NCBI GenBank assembly: GCA_030770535.1
Contig: JASVEC010000027.1
Location: 62,001-126,000 of the forward strand
Length of the DNA stretch: 64,000 nucleotides
From: Batkoa obscura
Lineage: Eukaryota; Entomophthoromycota; Entomophthoromycetes; Entomophthorales; Batkoaceae
Reading direction: 5' to 3'
Position numbers and translations under genes: made by a program. The first letter of the stretch is position 1, and every line of letters begins with the position of its first letter. The notes under the pieces are model-generated. The model was not told the origin of the DNA and did no database searches. It worked only from the letters and a program-made list of their open reading frames with translations. This document shows, one piece after another, positions 9,472 through 22,212 of the stretch.

Positions 9472-10119
9472 CTAATTTTGTTTACGGAAGAGATAAGCAG
9501 CGCCTACACCAATAGCAGCTACTAAACCACCCACCATAAATAAGCCCATTAAACCTTCTACAAAAAGCATTATTAAAATCTATTAATTTCAACAATCATT
9601 AAATAAAATTTTACCTCTAGATACTCTTTTTTCAATTAAATTTTTTAATGCTAAAGCTTGAATATTATGAGGTTCTTGATCCAAAATATAGGAATTCATC
9701 ACTCTAGCTTCTGTATAATTGCCCAATTTATAATTTCCTAAAGCTATATAATATTGGCACTCACGACGTCTGTCTGGGTATTCAACAATGATACCTAGTT
9801 TTTTGATTAAAGTTATAAGACTGAATTACAAAAACAAAAGATAATTATAATAAAAACTTACTATTTAATATCTGAATACCTTCTTGTACAAATTGTCTTT
9901 CACGACATTTAATAAGTCCCCAAGCTAAATTAAATTTGGTTTGTACATTGGCATCTTTACCTTCACTAGCGTATTGAGTGCGAAGGACCTAAAAGTTTAA
10001 AGTTTTAATTAAATATTATATCAAATAGAAATTATTCTTTTTTGACTTACATTTAATTCTGCTTCAGTAAGTGGATCTTCAGCTTCAGCTACAAAGGGCA
10101 AACGATCTCCAAGGGTCAT
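9472..10119 (-). CDS. FIS1: Mitochondrial/peroxisomal fission protein Fis1
   Basis: Four exons: 10051-10119, 9862-9988, 9615-9794, 9472-9557. The protein has TPR-like helices and a C-terminal tail anchor ([18 protein letters not shown]) followed by the basic tail YLFRKQN, as in Fis1. Landmarks include [16 protein letters not shown] and [19 protein letters not shown], matching yeast Fis1 (RRRECLYYLTIGCYKLGEY). The 9-residue spacing between GIQIL and RRREC in this splice model equals that in yeast, which supports the unusual acceptor at 9794 beyond a nearer in-frame-breaking AG. Fis1 sits on the outer mitochondrial membrane and recruits adaptors of the dynamin Dnm1. The length (~150 residues) is normal. 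Confidence 0.93.
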
Positions 10120-11401
10120 ATTTCTTGTATTGATAGATTTTTTTATAAAAGTAATTCAACAACTAATTTAAGCTAATTTCTTTTTTATAACCCTACTCAA
10201 TCATGACGTAGGTATTTTTCAAGAAATCTATAAGCATTAGGTTTGGTTTGCAGATTAGTGAAAATAATGAGCAAATGGTTGGATTTGTTGAAATTACCAA
10301 AATTTTCTGGCTCTAGGCTCCCTTTTTTGGTCAAGGCTCCAAATGAAAAGAACTAAATCAATTTTAATAAAAACTGTAGTAATAGAAAAATTATGCTTTA
10401 TTTCAACTAGTAAGATTCATAAAAATTCATAAAAATAGATTTAGATTTTTCGATTGAAATTGTACAAAACGTGGGCTAAAAAGGTTGTAGGAGATAATAC
10501 ACCAGAAGTGACCACAATCAGAAAAATATGATAAGTGGGGGCTTAATTAATGTTCAATTTTAGCAACTTATTAAGTTGCTAAAGTTAAAGAGTATTTGCT
10601 ATTTTTGATAAAAATTAAGTTTTAAATGAATAGGGTTTAGAATTAACTCGTCATGACTCAACATTAATATTGAGAAAATGAGATGTGTCTATAACTCATC
10701 AACTGTACACTAAATGTATAAACAATTGAGACATATTTTAGTTTATTGGGAGTGTATTTTTGTGTTTAAGAATTTTACTAACAATTTTTCCACTTAAATA
10801 GCGCTTAAAAGATAGAAAAAAGTGATGAAGCCAAAAAAAACACCCACATATGAAAATCAAAATCAAAATCATTTTTATAAAATAATAATAGTTATTGAAT
10901 AATAACTCCTTTTATCAATATCTAAATAATAGTATTTTTCTATCTTAATTGTATACAAAATGATCTAAATAATTCAAATAGACAATGTTTATTCATCTTA
11001 TCTTTTTTTAAAATAAAGAACTTAGCTAAGGTTTTCGTTCAACTTTAAAAAAATAAAGATTTAATTATAGAACATAAAAAACGTTCAAGTTATTATATTA
11101 GTTTCAATATCGAACAATATTACTTAGTTTAATAAGATTTATTTCATATTTAATATTATCGATTACTTGTAGATATTTATTTTTTCAAAACTAATTATCA
11201 ATTAAATTTAAGAAAACAAATGTTGTAAATTTAAGAAATAAATAAGTTTTATTTTATATACAGTTTATTAAATTTGAATAGAATAAGATTAAGTTAATAG
11301 TAAGTGACTATAGATATAAATAAGTATTTAAATATAATTGGGATAATTACAAAAAATACTAGTTAAAAAAAATTGAAAAAAAGAAGAGGAAATGATAGAT
11401 A
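10120..11401. other. 1.3-kb intergenic region
   Basis: AT-rich with no gene seen. It holds MITE-like copy C (10748-10847) and an AATCAA simple run at about 10855-10873. FIS1's promoter lies at its left end. Confidence 0.5.
10748..10847 (+). repeat. MITE-like element family, copy C
   Basis: A full-length member: GGGAGTGTATTTTTGTG on the left, the core TAAGAATTTTACTAACAA, AGCGCTTAAAA, and AAAAAAAACACCCACA on the right. Confidence 0.75.
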
Positions 11402-11613
11402 TTAGTCATTTCTATTGATAGGCCTTGGTGGTTGAAAATTGGAACTGTCTTTAGAAATGGAGGTGGGATCATGTGGAACTAATAAATAGTTATTTAGTAC
11501 AAAAAGCTCAATATTATTATATAAATAACTTTACCTTGATTTGAATTTAGAATATAACTCATACAATTGAGTGTTAATAAAGATAATAATAAAGTTAATA
11601 CTGATTGATGCAT
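11402..11613 (-). CDS. Small secreted peptide, 51 residues, two exons
   Basis: Exons 11535-11613 and 11402-11478 with a clean 56-bp intron (GTAAAG...TTATTAG) give 51 residues. The N-terminus MHQSVLTLLLSLLTLNCMS is a convincing signal peptide. The remaining ~28 residues are proline-, serine- and asparagine-rich (VPHDPTSISKDSSNF, then QPPRPINRND) with no cysteines outside the leader. No family is recognised. The combination of a strong signal peptide, consensus splice sites that keep frame and a stop soon after suggests a real gene for a small exported peptide. It is too short to appear in single-frame ORF scans. Confidence 0.5.
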
Positions 11614-12262
11614 TGTTTTTTATATTGTAATAAAATTGTATTTTAAAATGAATTATTATTTTGTAATAGTACTTGGAATGGAATTCGATAAGTATTTATA
11701 ATGCTTTAAAATCTTCAAAGCTGGTCGTTTTAAGATGAAATTGTCTAATGTTGAATCATTTGGTAAGAGATCAACAAGATTAATTTTTTAGATTATTAAA
11801 GTGAAATTGCTGAAATATTAATTTGAAGTTTGTTTTATATAGCTTATTTGCTTATTTTGATATTAATGATTCTATTTTATAGTTCTAGGTTTTATTGTTT
11901 TATCATTTTTTATTAATTTTTATTTTCACATATTATTTAATTCTATTATACACCTTTTTGATAAATGTTTAAAACGCCGAAATTGAACATTTGTAAACAA
12001 AAATTTAACAAATTGCTAAAATTTTTAGTATTTTGATAAGCTTTTGATAAGCTTTTGCTTCCAATTAGCTAACTATCTGAGTTTTATACATTTTTCAAAA
12101 GGGTGTAATTTTAATTTTAAATAGGAAAAAATCGGATATTAAATTTTTTAAATATATCATAATGAATAAAAGAATAAAATAAAATAAGAAAATAAAATAT
12201 AAAAATTTATTAAAAATTGAGATAATGAAAAATTGAAAAATATTATTGTATAATTACTTGTG
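11614..12262. other. Intergenic region upstream of the secreted-peptide gene
   Basis: About 650 bp, AT-rich, without ORFs. It lies between the start of the secreted-peptide gene and the 3' end of the chitin synthase. A tandem GATAAGCTTTT pair occurs at about 12034-12057. Nothing else is seen. Confidence 0.5.
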
Positions 12263-15200
12263 TTACCCCTGATTTTGTAATACTTTTTCAATACATCTAT
12301 TAATCACTTCTTTGTAAGGTTGCATATCTCTATTTAATTTATTTGCCACTTGATCTCTTACTTGTTTTTTAGTAATTGCCATTAAATCCGCATTTTCCAA
12401 AATGATAGCTACTTCATCCATAATTTCAATTTCTAATTGTGTAGCAACAATTGGACTATTAGATGTAGTATCATTTGGTGTATCATAACCTAATAGCGGT
12501 TTTGGAGATTCGGTGCCTGGAACATAATGATGGCCTAAATACCCTTGTTGATTTGTATTATCAAACATACCACTACCAGATCGATTATTAACATTTCTTT
12601 GATAAGGATTCGTTATATTAGGATTATTATTATTGCTGTTATTAGCTGGTATTGGCATCATCTGATAAGATTCATTTTGTATATTATTATTATTATTATA
12701 TTGACTCATTGTATTTTTATTTGTTGTATTATTATTATTATAAAATTCAGTACTTGGATTGTTTATATTTAATCTTGATCCTGGACGAGAAGCAATATTA
12801 TTTGGTAACATATTACCAATAATCATATTAGAAGATCTTGGACCTGAATTCATATTTTGATAAACAGATTGGGTTGGGTTTTGTAACTGATTAGGTTGAT
12901 ATAGCATTGAATTTGTATTATTAATCGGTGGATAAAAACCAGATTGTGTTTTATTTTGTAAATTCGATTTTTTACTTTCGTTAGAATATTCCGTTCCTGC
13001 TTCCCAGATCTCTTCTTCATATTCCGTCCATTTCTTAGTTGGTATTGTTTTAATATCAAATTTACCTTCATCTGCTCCAGATGCAACTATTACTTTTTTA
13101 CGTTTCCCATTTTCACCAACTACAATTCTAGTTGATCCCCATGAAAAATCATCAAAATGCCAAAAAGAATAAATTGGTATAAAAAAGGCAAAGATTGGCA
13201 ATGCTAATAAATAAACAATCATCCAACCAATGTGTTGCCATTGCCTTCTTAATATAAATACGGTCATTTGTAATACATAAGGTGCTAATATAAATACCAA
13301 AGATATAATAGGTATATTACTTGAATCAGTAATTAAGCGATATAATAAATAACCCAAATAACCTAATGTAGCTGGCATTATAATTGTTGATAATAAATCC
13401 ATAAATACAACAAATCTCATTGAAAAACAACAAAATCCACATAACCTTGGTAAAAATACTAATTCTAATAAATTATGAACAGTTGAGTTAATCCATCTTC
13501 TTCTTTGAGATAACAAAACATCCCAAGTATCTGGTGCATTAGTTAAACACATAGCATCTGGTGTAAATGTCATTTTTTGAAATGGAAAATGTTTTAACAT
13601 TAAAGTAGTTAAATAACGGTCTTCTCCTAAATGTAATAAATTCTTTTTGTGTAATGTATCTACTCGATTTTCGGAATAATCTGTAATTAATACATTATGT
13701 ACTAATAAAGGTTGACCTGCTGGTGTTCTTAATCGATACATACAAAAACAACCTGGTAAGCAAGTAACAGAACCAAATAAAGATTCAAATGCTTTAGCTA
13801 AATGATGGGATATATAATATTCATAAACTTGGATCATGGTGGCCCAAGTATCTTTTTCATTAGCTAACGCTGTTTCTCCACATAATCCCATAATCTTAGT
13901 GTCATGTAACATGGCAGATACTAATCGATTTAATGAATCTGGCATAACTACAGTATCAGCATCCACCATTAATACATATTCATAAAAATGAGGATCTACA
14001 CCAATCACATTTTTAATTTGATGATACATTTCTAACTCTAAGGGTACCATTGGATGATCATAATGAACTTTATTAAAGAACTTCATTAAGATTAATTGTG
14101 AATCTCTTTTTCCTCTGTTTCCTGGTTTAGCTCTTTCTGTAGGTCTACCTACTTTAACAACAACTAAATAAGGTACTACATGACCATAACATTCATATAA
14201 ACCAGTATAAGCTTTAGCCATATTATGTTGTTTTGAACCTTCTCCTAAAGAATGAAAAGATAAAGCTTCAGGTTCGTTATTGGGATCAGATCCTAATATA
14301 TCTAACACAATTCTTGGTGTAGGTTTATCATTACCACCTCCCATTACCATACCATCAGCTACAATAAATAATAATTTACGTTTATCATCATATTTTAATA
14401 CGGCTAGTGAATCAATTGTTTTCCTTAAAGATTCTTCACCTTCAGTATAACAAGGTACATTAATAATAACAAATCGGTCATGATCTTCAGGCTCTGGACG
14501 AGAACCTAACTGTAGAGATGCTAAAAATTTAACAAATAAAATAGCAAATAAGAAGATAGATAAAGCTAATAAAATATATTGTGCAAATACACAACGAAAA
14601 GATTGTCGATCATCTAAAACTCCTGAATAAAATACATTATTTAAACATTGCATTGTTAATGCTTTAGTTTGTGCATCATTTTGATATAACTTATTAAATG
14701 CTAAAGTAATATCTTTTCCAGACCCAACACGAACCAAATCAATAAAATTAGGGTCCATAAAATCATAACCTGAAGATGAAGGAGATTGACCAGGTGGTGT
14801 TAAAGTATATAAATTGCCAGTAACATAAGAATTTAAATCATATATTCTTTGATTTAATTCTACCCAAAAATAACCGGTTGCTGCTTTTTTAGATAATGTA
14901 GTTGGATCTACAGCTAAATCACCTGCTTTCATCGTTAATCTCATTCTTTGCATGGCATTTTGATACCAGTCTGGTTGATAGTAATCCGATCCTCGATAAT
15001 ATCGATGATCATGATATTGAGCATTTTTATCTTGAGCACCTAAAGTTGTATTTTGTAAAGAAACTGTTTCATCAATAGAACTACCATCATATCGATTACA
15101 TAAGGAACTTAACTGCTGTGGAAATAAATAAGATACATCATTACCAGCATAAACTTTAATTAATTGAGTTTGTTGAGTACCATAATGAGTAGATAAACCC

Positions 15201-18016
15201 TGTAAATTAAAGACTTGTCCATAAATAGATACTAATGGTTTACTTGCCGTGTTAAAGGAATTCACTTCATAACTTGAAAAGATTTGACGAGTTGGACAAA
15301 TTAGAGGATTAATACCAACAATAAATAAAACTACTAAGGCACATAAAAAGAAAATAATTAAACATAAACTAACTTTTTCACGCCAAGCCATACGAACTTC
15401 TTTTAATTTCATTCTTCCACAACAGGATAAAAAGGAAGTAGGCACCCACCAAGTCATTGCCCAAGTAAAACAAATCCAAGATTTTCTCACTTTTGTTTTT
15501 GGTATATCTTCATCTTCTTCTTCTTCTTCATCAATTGTATTTAAATTTAATTGATTTTCTGCTTTAGTTAAATGAATTTCTCCATCTTGAGATTGAGAAA
15601 ATTTACTACCTTTTTCATAAAAAGATAATTGATCTTCATTTAAATTATCATCATCTGAATAATAAGATTGATTATCATTTAAAAACCCAGTAGGAGAATC
15701 TTTATTTAAAGCATTAACTCCCTGTGTTTCTATTACTTTTAAATTATCTTCTAAATCTCTCCAAATACCATCACAAAGATAAGTAAATTTATGTCCAATT
15801 GCCATATGTTCCGTACCCCAACCAAAACTTTCTCTTGAATTAACTAAAACTGATAAGGGATCATTTTCATCCACTTCAATTCCCATAGCTATTAAAATTG
15901 AAGAATATCTTGTAACAAATTCATTATGTTGATAACAAACAGTATATTCAATTTCTTTACGTTCGGTCATATAAACTAATCGATATCTTTCAATTTGTTG
16001 TAATATAGTTTTACTATCAATATTATCAAACATTCGATTTTGATTGGAATTAAAACATAATACAAACCAAGCTTCAGTATTATCAAAAGTATCAAATAAT
16101 TCATCTAATCCAGTTTTAAATTGAGCTAATGAACCTTGAGGTTTATCTTTACTATTTTCTTTTAAATTTGCTTCTTTTTTCTTTTTCATACTTGGTTTAC
16201 GTAAAGGTACACTTGGTTGTTGAGCAGCTACAATAGCATTCCCATTTTTGGGATTCACTTCAGTATAAACTGCATCCGAAGTAAATAATCCAGCTACAAA
16301 TGGATTACCAACTAAAGTATCTGGACCACCACGAAACGTTTGAACAAAATCAGCACCAATAGATGCTCGATTTTGTTCCATAAAACCAGATACTGAATAA
16401 GTTATTGGTTGAGTAAAATGATGGACACAAAATTGATTATTGCTACGATCTAATTGAAATAAATCTTGATGAGAATAATTTTTTGCTAAAGAAGTCATCA
16501 AGGAGGCATCAGTAGCTGGTCCCTTAACTTTATTGGCTAATTTATCCATAATAGCAACAATACCTGAACTTGGCTTACCAAGTAATTGAATTAATGTATG
16601 ATTATCAGGATATTCTACAATTGGAATAGTAATACCATCTTCTTGATAGGAAGTATTAGAAGCTTCAAATACTTGAAAACAACAATAATTAAATAATCTT
16701 TCATTAGCATAATTAACACAAAATTGTTCAAAATTACAAGAAGAATCGGAATAATAAAAACCAGGTAAATCTAATAAACCAATAAAATTAGCTTGTATAT
16801 CTTGACAATATTTAGTATTGATATGCTCAATCATCCAAGAAAATAATAAAGAATATAAACATTTAACTAAATCATCTCGTTGAATTTTGGCATCTTTAGC
16901 ATCTAAAAATATAGTACACATTTCTTTTTTGATCATTTGTGTTTTATATGTTAATAAAGCTTCTAATGTATTGGGTAATAAACCTAAAAAATCAGCACAA
17001 ATATCTAAAATATCGATATTTTTTATCAAGGCAGGTTCATTATTATTATTTCCATGATTAACAAAATTCAAATTTCCTAAATGTAATATTGAGGCTAATA
17101 ATTGAAAGATTTGACTTTGTGAACGTTGATGAAAACCTAATATTTTTAAAGATTTTTTAAGTTCACTAAAACTTTGTCTCAATTCTTCTTGATTGAAATC
17201 ATTATTGGTATGAGCCAAATAATTAAAACTCATAGCATCACCAAGTTTAAAATGTTCTTTTTCTTGAAGATCAACACCAGCTAACAACATATAAAACACT
17301 TTAAAATTACTTTCGTTTCTAGGTACATTAGCTACTCGGTTTTTAGCTAATAAATAATTTAAAAATTTTAAACCATAAACTCGTCCTTTCTTATCTAATT
17401 GTAATTCTAAATATTTGCCAACTTTGGAAGCATTTGGATTTTGAAATGTTTTACAACTACCAAACGCTTGAAAAACAGCATCCGCTTCTTGAGATGCTTC
17501 TAATAATCGTGCTTCTTTACGATGTGTTTTTCGTAATTCAAAATAACAACGTAAAAATTGTTGAAATAAATGCGATTTACCAGAGCCAGAATCACCGCTA
17601 TTAGAAAGAAAAAGAATTAGTTTTAGTTACTAACAATAAAATATAAGAGTTTACTTAAAAATTAAGGTTTGATCAATACCTGATCGTTTTAAATGAAAAT
17701 AAATTACTTTACATAATTGAAAGATATGGGGTTCTAATTCTTGTTGATGATTGACATTATTATTGTTTTTTAAATAATAGCCCATCACATCTTCATGAAA
17801 ACAAGATAAATCATTGTATGGATTAATATATAGTAATAAACGTGCTCCTACTTTAGTGAAATATTGTCGATCTTTGAAGCGTAAGTTAAGTGCTTGGTTT
17901 AAGTATACATCCGTCTTGGGACTCAGAAAGGTTAAGTCTTGAATTTTACCTAAATCATCAATTGAGGACTTATCATCTTCGGTAGGGTTTGGGAAGTTAG
18001 ATAAGTGCTTAGCCAT
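12263..18016 (-). CDS. Chitin synthase with myosin motor domain (class V type)
   Basis: Two exons, 17655-18016 and 12263-17597, give 1,898 residues, typical of class V enzymes. The splice restores the motor P-loop GDSGSGKS at residues ~122-129, and a switch-II-like DLPGFY follows at ~395. A hydrophobic segment at ~865 (LCLIIFFLCALVVLFIVGI) precedes a cytochrome-b5-like region, and another span lies at ~1120-1145. The glycosyltransferase core follows: MVDADT (~1332), GCFCMYR, LGEDRYLTT (~1446) and QRRRW (~1485), then a cluster of membrane spans, an Asn-rich low-complexity tail, and a DEK_C-like domain at ~1844-1898. It polymerises UDP-GlcNAc into chitin at the plasma membrane; the motor is thought to help secretory-vesicle docking. 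An acidic run (DEEEEEDED) lies near residue 815. Both upstream and downstream neighbours are non-coding DNA. Confidence 0.96.
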
Positions 18017-19400
18017 CTAAAATTGGAGAATTGACACTTTTTTATGAAATATGAGAATGAGATGCTTTCAATATGAGTCAAAGTATTTTTATGAAAGAAT
18101 ATGAATAAAAAAAGTATTATAAAATCTAAAGAAAAGATAGAATACTTTTTTTAATCAAAAAAATTAAATAAAGGAAAATTAAAAGATAGTTATAAAAAAA
18201 ATAACTACTTATTTAACAAAAAGTAAAATTAAATAAAAGGAAATTTATTTTTTATTGATAACTTATTTATAATTCATCTTAACTGCCCCACAGCTTCCTA
18301 CATTTGGCCTTTTGATTGTAACGAACTGTTTTCATTTTAATTTTTTAATTTTTGGCTAAAAAATATATAAAAAATGCCTGTTAGCTTTCTTATTTTGGTA
18401 GGTTTCAATTTCCATTTCAAAAAATTTTGGCTTTAAGGAGATTATTAAAACGTGGGTGGGGTTTGAAAACAGAGAATTTATAAAAGATAAAATGAATAAA
18501 AAATAGATTATAATTAAAAAATAGTGGAAAAAATCAGGATAAATTAATTAAAAGCACACTTTACTATTTTATTATATACTTATTATATTGTACATTATCC
18601 ATTAATACAGTCCTAGTAGTCCTATTGTATTTTTTTTTAAAATAATATTGACTCATTTTCAATTGAATGCTAAGCTTTTCGATCTGTCTTGGCAAGTTTC
18701 TATTTATAAAATATCATTAGCAATAGTTTTATTTTTATTAAAACATAAATAGATTCTTATCTACTTTTATAAAATACCATAAAATTAAATAGGAACTCAC
18801 ATAAATTAAGTTAGGTTCTTATTAATAAGTATAATATATCGGAGTTTTATGGCCATTTTGTTATAGAAAAAGCTGGCTAAGTATTAACATTTTTGATGTA
18901 AAGGAATAGAGTGAGCTTACATCTGTTAAACTTCAGTTATGCAATGATTAGCGATAGTATTTATAATTAATAATTTGTTTAGTTATACTAATTTGGGGCT
19001 CATTTATCAGTTTTTTTATTTTAAAATGAGCAGCTGCTTATTTCACAATTGAAATTTAAAAGCTGTATTTTTATAAGATCAATAATTATGATCTGAATTT
19101 GTATAGAAAATAAAATATAGTTTTACCAATAGTAAAGTATTTAAATTTGAATTAGTATATAAGAAGATAGTACATGGTATATTGATTCTTGTTTTTATTT
19201 TTAAAATATCAAAAATAAAATTCAAATTCATTTGTTTTCAAAAGCCAAAAAAAGTTGAAATTTAAAATTGGCCATCTTTTAACGGCTATTTTTTAATTTA
19301 AAGATCGGCATTTTTGGTTGAAAATTGGAGTTAGAAATTTGAGGTATTGTTTTTTTTATCTAGAATTTTAAGCGAGTTAAAAAGTGAGCAAAATATTACA
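18017..19400. other. Gene-poor region upstream of chitin synthase
   Basis: About 1.4 kb of AT-rich sequence. The first few hundred bases should contain the chitin synthase promoter. I see no ORF with coding character and no repeat family here. Confidence 0.5.
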
Positions 19401-19497
19401 TGAGGATGTATTTTTTTAAGAATTTTACTAACAATTATTCTACCCAAATAGTGCTTAAAAAATGGAAAAAGTGATGAAACAAAAAAAACGCTTCCAC
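19401..19497 (+). repeat. MITE-like element family, copy D
   Basis: A full-length member (GAGGATGTATTTTTTTAAG, core ACTAACAATTATTCTACCC, AGTGCTTAAAAAATGGAAAA, right end AAAAAAAACGCTTCCA). The short minus-strand ORF here is a shadow of the element. Confidence 0.75.
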
Positions 19498-19527
19498 AAA
19501 TTAACATTTCTGTCACTCTAGTATTTT

Positions 19528-19622
19528 ATAACCAACCACGAGAAAGTAGAGGGATATTTGACCATTCGAATTCTCTCAATTGAATGAGTCAAATATCCCC
19601 CTGTTTTTTTGTAATTGGTTAT
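19528..19622. repeat. Fold-back element with ~43-bp inverted arms
   Basis: The left arm starts ATAACCAACCACGAG and contains AGAGGGATATTTGACCATTC; the right arm is its imperfect complement, read on the other strand as ATAACCAATTACAAA... GGGGGATATTTGACTCATTC. The loop is only ~8 bp around TCTCTCAA. It resembles a miniature inverted-repeat DNA element and lies 30 bp from MITE-like copy D. No coding capacity. Confidence 0.8.
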
Positions 19623-20275
19623 ATGAGTTCAAGTTGAATTTTGTTGAAGATTTTATTTTAGATTTCTTTAATTGAATATTTTATAAGGATTAAAAACATT
19701 AGCTTATAAATGGTTTGCTTTTAAATACTATCAAAAAAGGGCATAATATATAAGTGAGAGCTATAAGGGAATAGTTAATATCATATTAAATTTAGGGTAA
19801 AAGCTAGAACATTTCATGACTTGCTTCAAAAGAAGACAATTACTTTAACCATTTTAATAAAGTTAAACCTAGTAATATTTAATTTAAAAAGTTGTGATAT
19901 TTTACTAAATCTTTATGAATACTAATTAAATTGATTTTACTTTGGAAATACAAAAGCCATTATAATTAATAATAGGTTATTTATAAATTTGCACCTGGCG
20001 GGTTGTAAGGTTACAAATGATTATAAGTTAATATTTAAAAATACTTTATAATGATTTTGTATTAAACTAAAATATATAAAGAAATAATAGTTAAAAGATA
20101 GTTTTGAAATAAATCATAGTTGTAAATCAATTAATTATTTAAAAAAAAGAATGAAGATAATAAAAGTATAGGTTTGAGTCTGTTTAATATTGAGTAAGTA
20201 ACAGGAACCAATTAATAGGGTATTGACCAAAGAGTCTGCAAAATTAAATAATAATTTTGTAGGAAGGGGTTATAT
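19623..20275. other. Intergenic region, no gene seen
   Basis: AT-rich. Words near 20173-20245 (GAGTCT... ATATTGAG, GAACCAATTA, AAAGAGTCTG) recur in different order near 23490-23620, suggesting remains of an unidentified old repeat. Nothing codes. Confidence 0.4.
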
Positions 20276-20375
20276 GGGGGTGTATTTTTTTGTTTAAGAA
20301 TTTTACTAACAATTTTTCCACTCAAATAGCGCTTAAAAATGTAGAAAGTAATGAAACCAAAAAAAACATCCTCAT
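20276..20375 (+). repeat. MITE-like element family, copy E
   Basis: A full-length member with the best-preserved ends: GGGGGTGTATTTTTTTG on the left, CCAAAAAAAACATCCTCA on the right, flanked by TAT on both sides. It lies 440 bp beyond the 3' end of dehydrogenase copy 2. Confidence 0.8.
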
Positions 20376-20816
20376 ATAAATGTTAAAATTTGTTAAAAAA
20401 TATTGATATAATTTTTAAAAAAGTGACTTATTAATAAAACAAATGCTTAAATAAATAGGTATGATATAAATATAAAGTAGAGATAATAAATAAATTGTAT
20501 ATAATATATATATTGTATCTTATACATAAAATTTATTTTTATCAGATAAAACTTAATAAGAAAAAACACTACTGCAAACTTATTAATTTAGTTACTTATT
20601 AAGCACTCACTTTTGATTTTTAAAGTCTTAGTCTATTTTTTTAAATGTAACAAGCAATTATATTCATCAAAAAAAGTAAGCATAGAAAGCTTTATAAAAA
20701 ACTACTAACTTTAAGTAATTAATTCGAGTTAATGATAGAATAAAAAGTGAAAAACTTTTAAGTTACAATTGTTTATCAACTATATTAATAAAACTCAGGT
20801 TTAATCTACCCTATTT
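20376..20816. other. Intergenic region, 3' flank of HSDL2-like copy 2
   Basis: AT-rich. The 75 bp next to the gene match the 3' flank of copy 1 (AAACCTGAGTTTTATTAATA, then TAGTTGATAAACAAT). No gene. Confidence 0.5.
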
Positions 20817-22098
20817 TCAACTACTTTCCTTAAGTTTTTGAATTTTTTCCTTAATTTCTTTTGAAATAAATAAATCATCTAAAAATTTAGTGGACCCTTT
20901 AACAGCAGAATATTGATCAATATCGGTAACTCCATTCTCACGTAAAAATAATTCATCCACTAAAAAATTACCACTAAATTAAAATACCACCAGTTAATAT
21001 CATATGATAAAGAGTTGGATAATATTCTTACGTAAATTTCTTACTATCCTTATTAAATACCATATATGCTGAGTCCGCCATAATCTCTGGGGTACTAGAA
21101 ATGTCAATTTAATCAATTCACAATAGATTTAATTTACTTACCGACAAAGCTCTGGTTTATTCATTGGTCCTAAATAATCGATTTAATACAACACATAAAC
21201 TGAGATCAACCTACTTACCAAGCGCTTGTAAAGCTGCAGTCATGATAACAGTAAAAGGCCACAATGCATTGACTGCAATACCATCTTTTTTAAGCTCACT
21301 GGACATACCAAGTACGCACATTGACATACTATATCTAAAAAGTAATAAGAGCAACAGTTTTAAACCTGAAAAAAACATATCTTACTTTGCCATAGTGTAA
21401 GGACCATAACTCTGGAACCATTTTTTGTCCATGGTTAGTGGCGGGGCAAGATTTAAAATATGTGGATTACTACTCTTTCTTAAGTGAGGAATGGAATGCT
21501 GAGAGTAGTTAAAAATTTAATAAAATTAATGTTTTATAAGTGAGCTAACAACAAACCTTAGATACCAGCCAAGTACCGCGGGTGTTAATCTGATGCATCA
21601 AATCATACTTTTCTATCGTAGTTTTCTCAGTGTTTGTTAAATTAATGACAGAGGCTTAAAGTAATTAATAAATTTAATAAATAAGATCATAGATTAAATT
21701 TACCATTATTAACTAGAATATCAAGACCGCCAAATTGCTTCACTGTTTGACTAATGGCGTCAGCAATCTGTTCTTCACTTCGAATATCGCAAGCCATAGG
21801 TAATGCTTTTCCTCCCGCCTCTTCTACTTCTTCAGCTGTGGCGTAGATTGTCCCTGGCGCCTTTAAAGAAACAATTAATAAGCTCTTGTTTCTTTTTTAT
21901 TTTATTCACTTACTTTTGGATTTGTGGTGGTTGTCCTTGCTGCTATTGCTACATTTGCTCCATCTCTGGCTGCTCTTAAAGCTATTGCTTTACCAATACC
22001 TCTATAAAGTTGGTATTGTTATTTACTGTTGTCTCGTATACTTTATTGAGTTACCTTGATGCTCCAGTTACAAAAATTGTCTTTCCTTTCAAACTCAT
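20817..22098 (-). CDS. HSDL2-like short-chain dehydrogenase, copy 2
   Basis: Nine exons, minus strand: 22055-22098, 21914-22001, 21704-21860, 21558-21655, 21386-21498, 21219-21334, 21142-21169, 21032-21094, 20817-20973; 287 residues. Every exon has exactly the same length as in copy 1, and only introns and scattered codons differ. Motifs: VTGASRGIGKA, then LNLAPPL with alanine at the usual catalytic serine, and PYTMAKYSMSM with Tyr and Lys kept (copy 1 has AYTMAKYGMSM). The protein is again an SDR domain alone, without SCP2 or PTS1. A 209-bp fold-back element lies 115 bp upstream of the ATG. Expected role as for copy 1: an NAD(P)-linked oxidoreductase of lipid or related metabolism, substrate unknown. 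Confidence 0.93.
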
Positions 22099-22212
22099 TA
22101 TACTTTAATAAAAAAGAATTTTTTGATTTTTGATTTTTGATTTTATTGATGTCGTCACTCTTGTGAAAATTTGGCACGTGATTAGGCCCTAGCCTAAAGT
22201 GGTTTTGTATAA

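Noticed and set aside
12545-12772. Plus-strand ORF inside the chitin synthase
   Set aside because: Antisense shadow of the Asn-rich low-complexity tail; its Ile-rich composition comes from AAT/ATT repeats.
19970-20030. GC-richer stretch (CACCTGGCGGGTTGTAAGG) that might be a tRNA
   Set aside because: No acceptor stem or T-loop GTTCRA pattern at the right spacing. I found no tRNA anywhere by eye.
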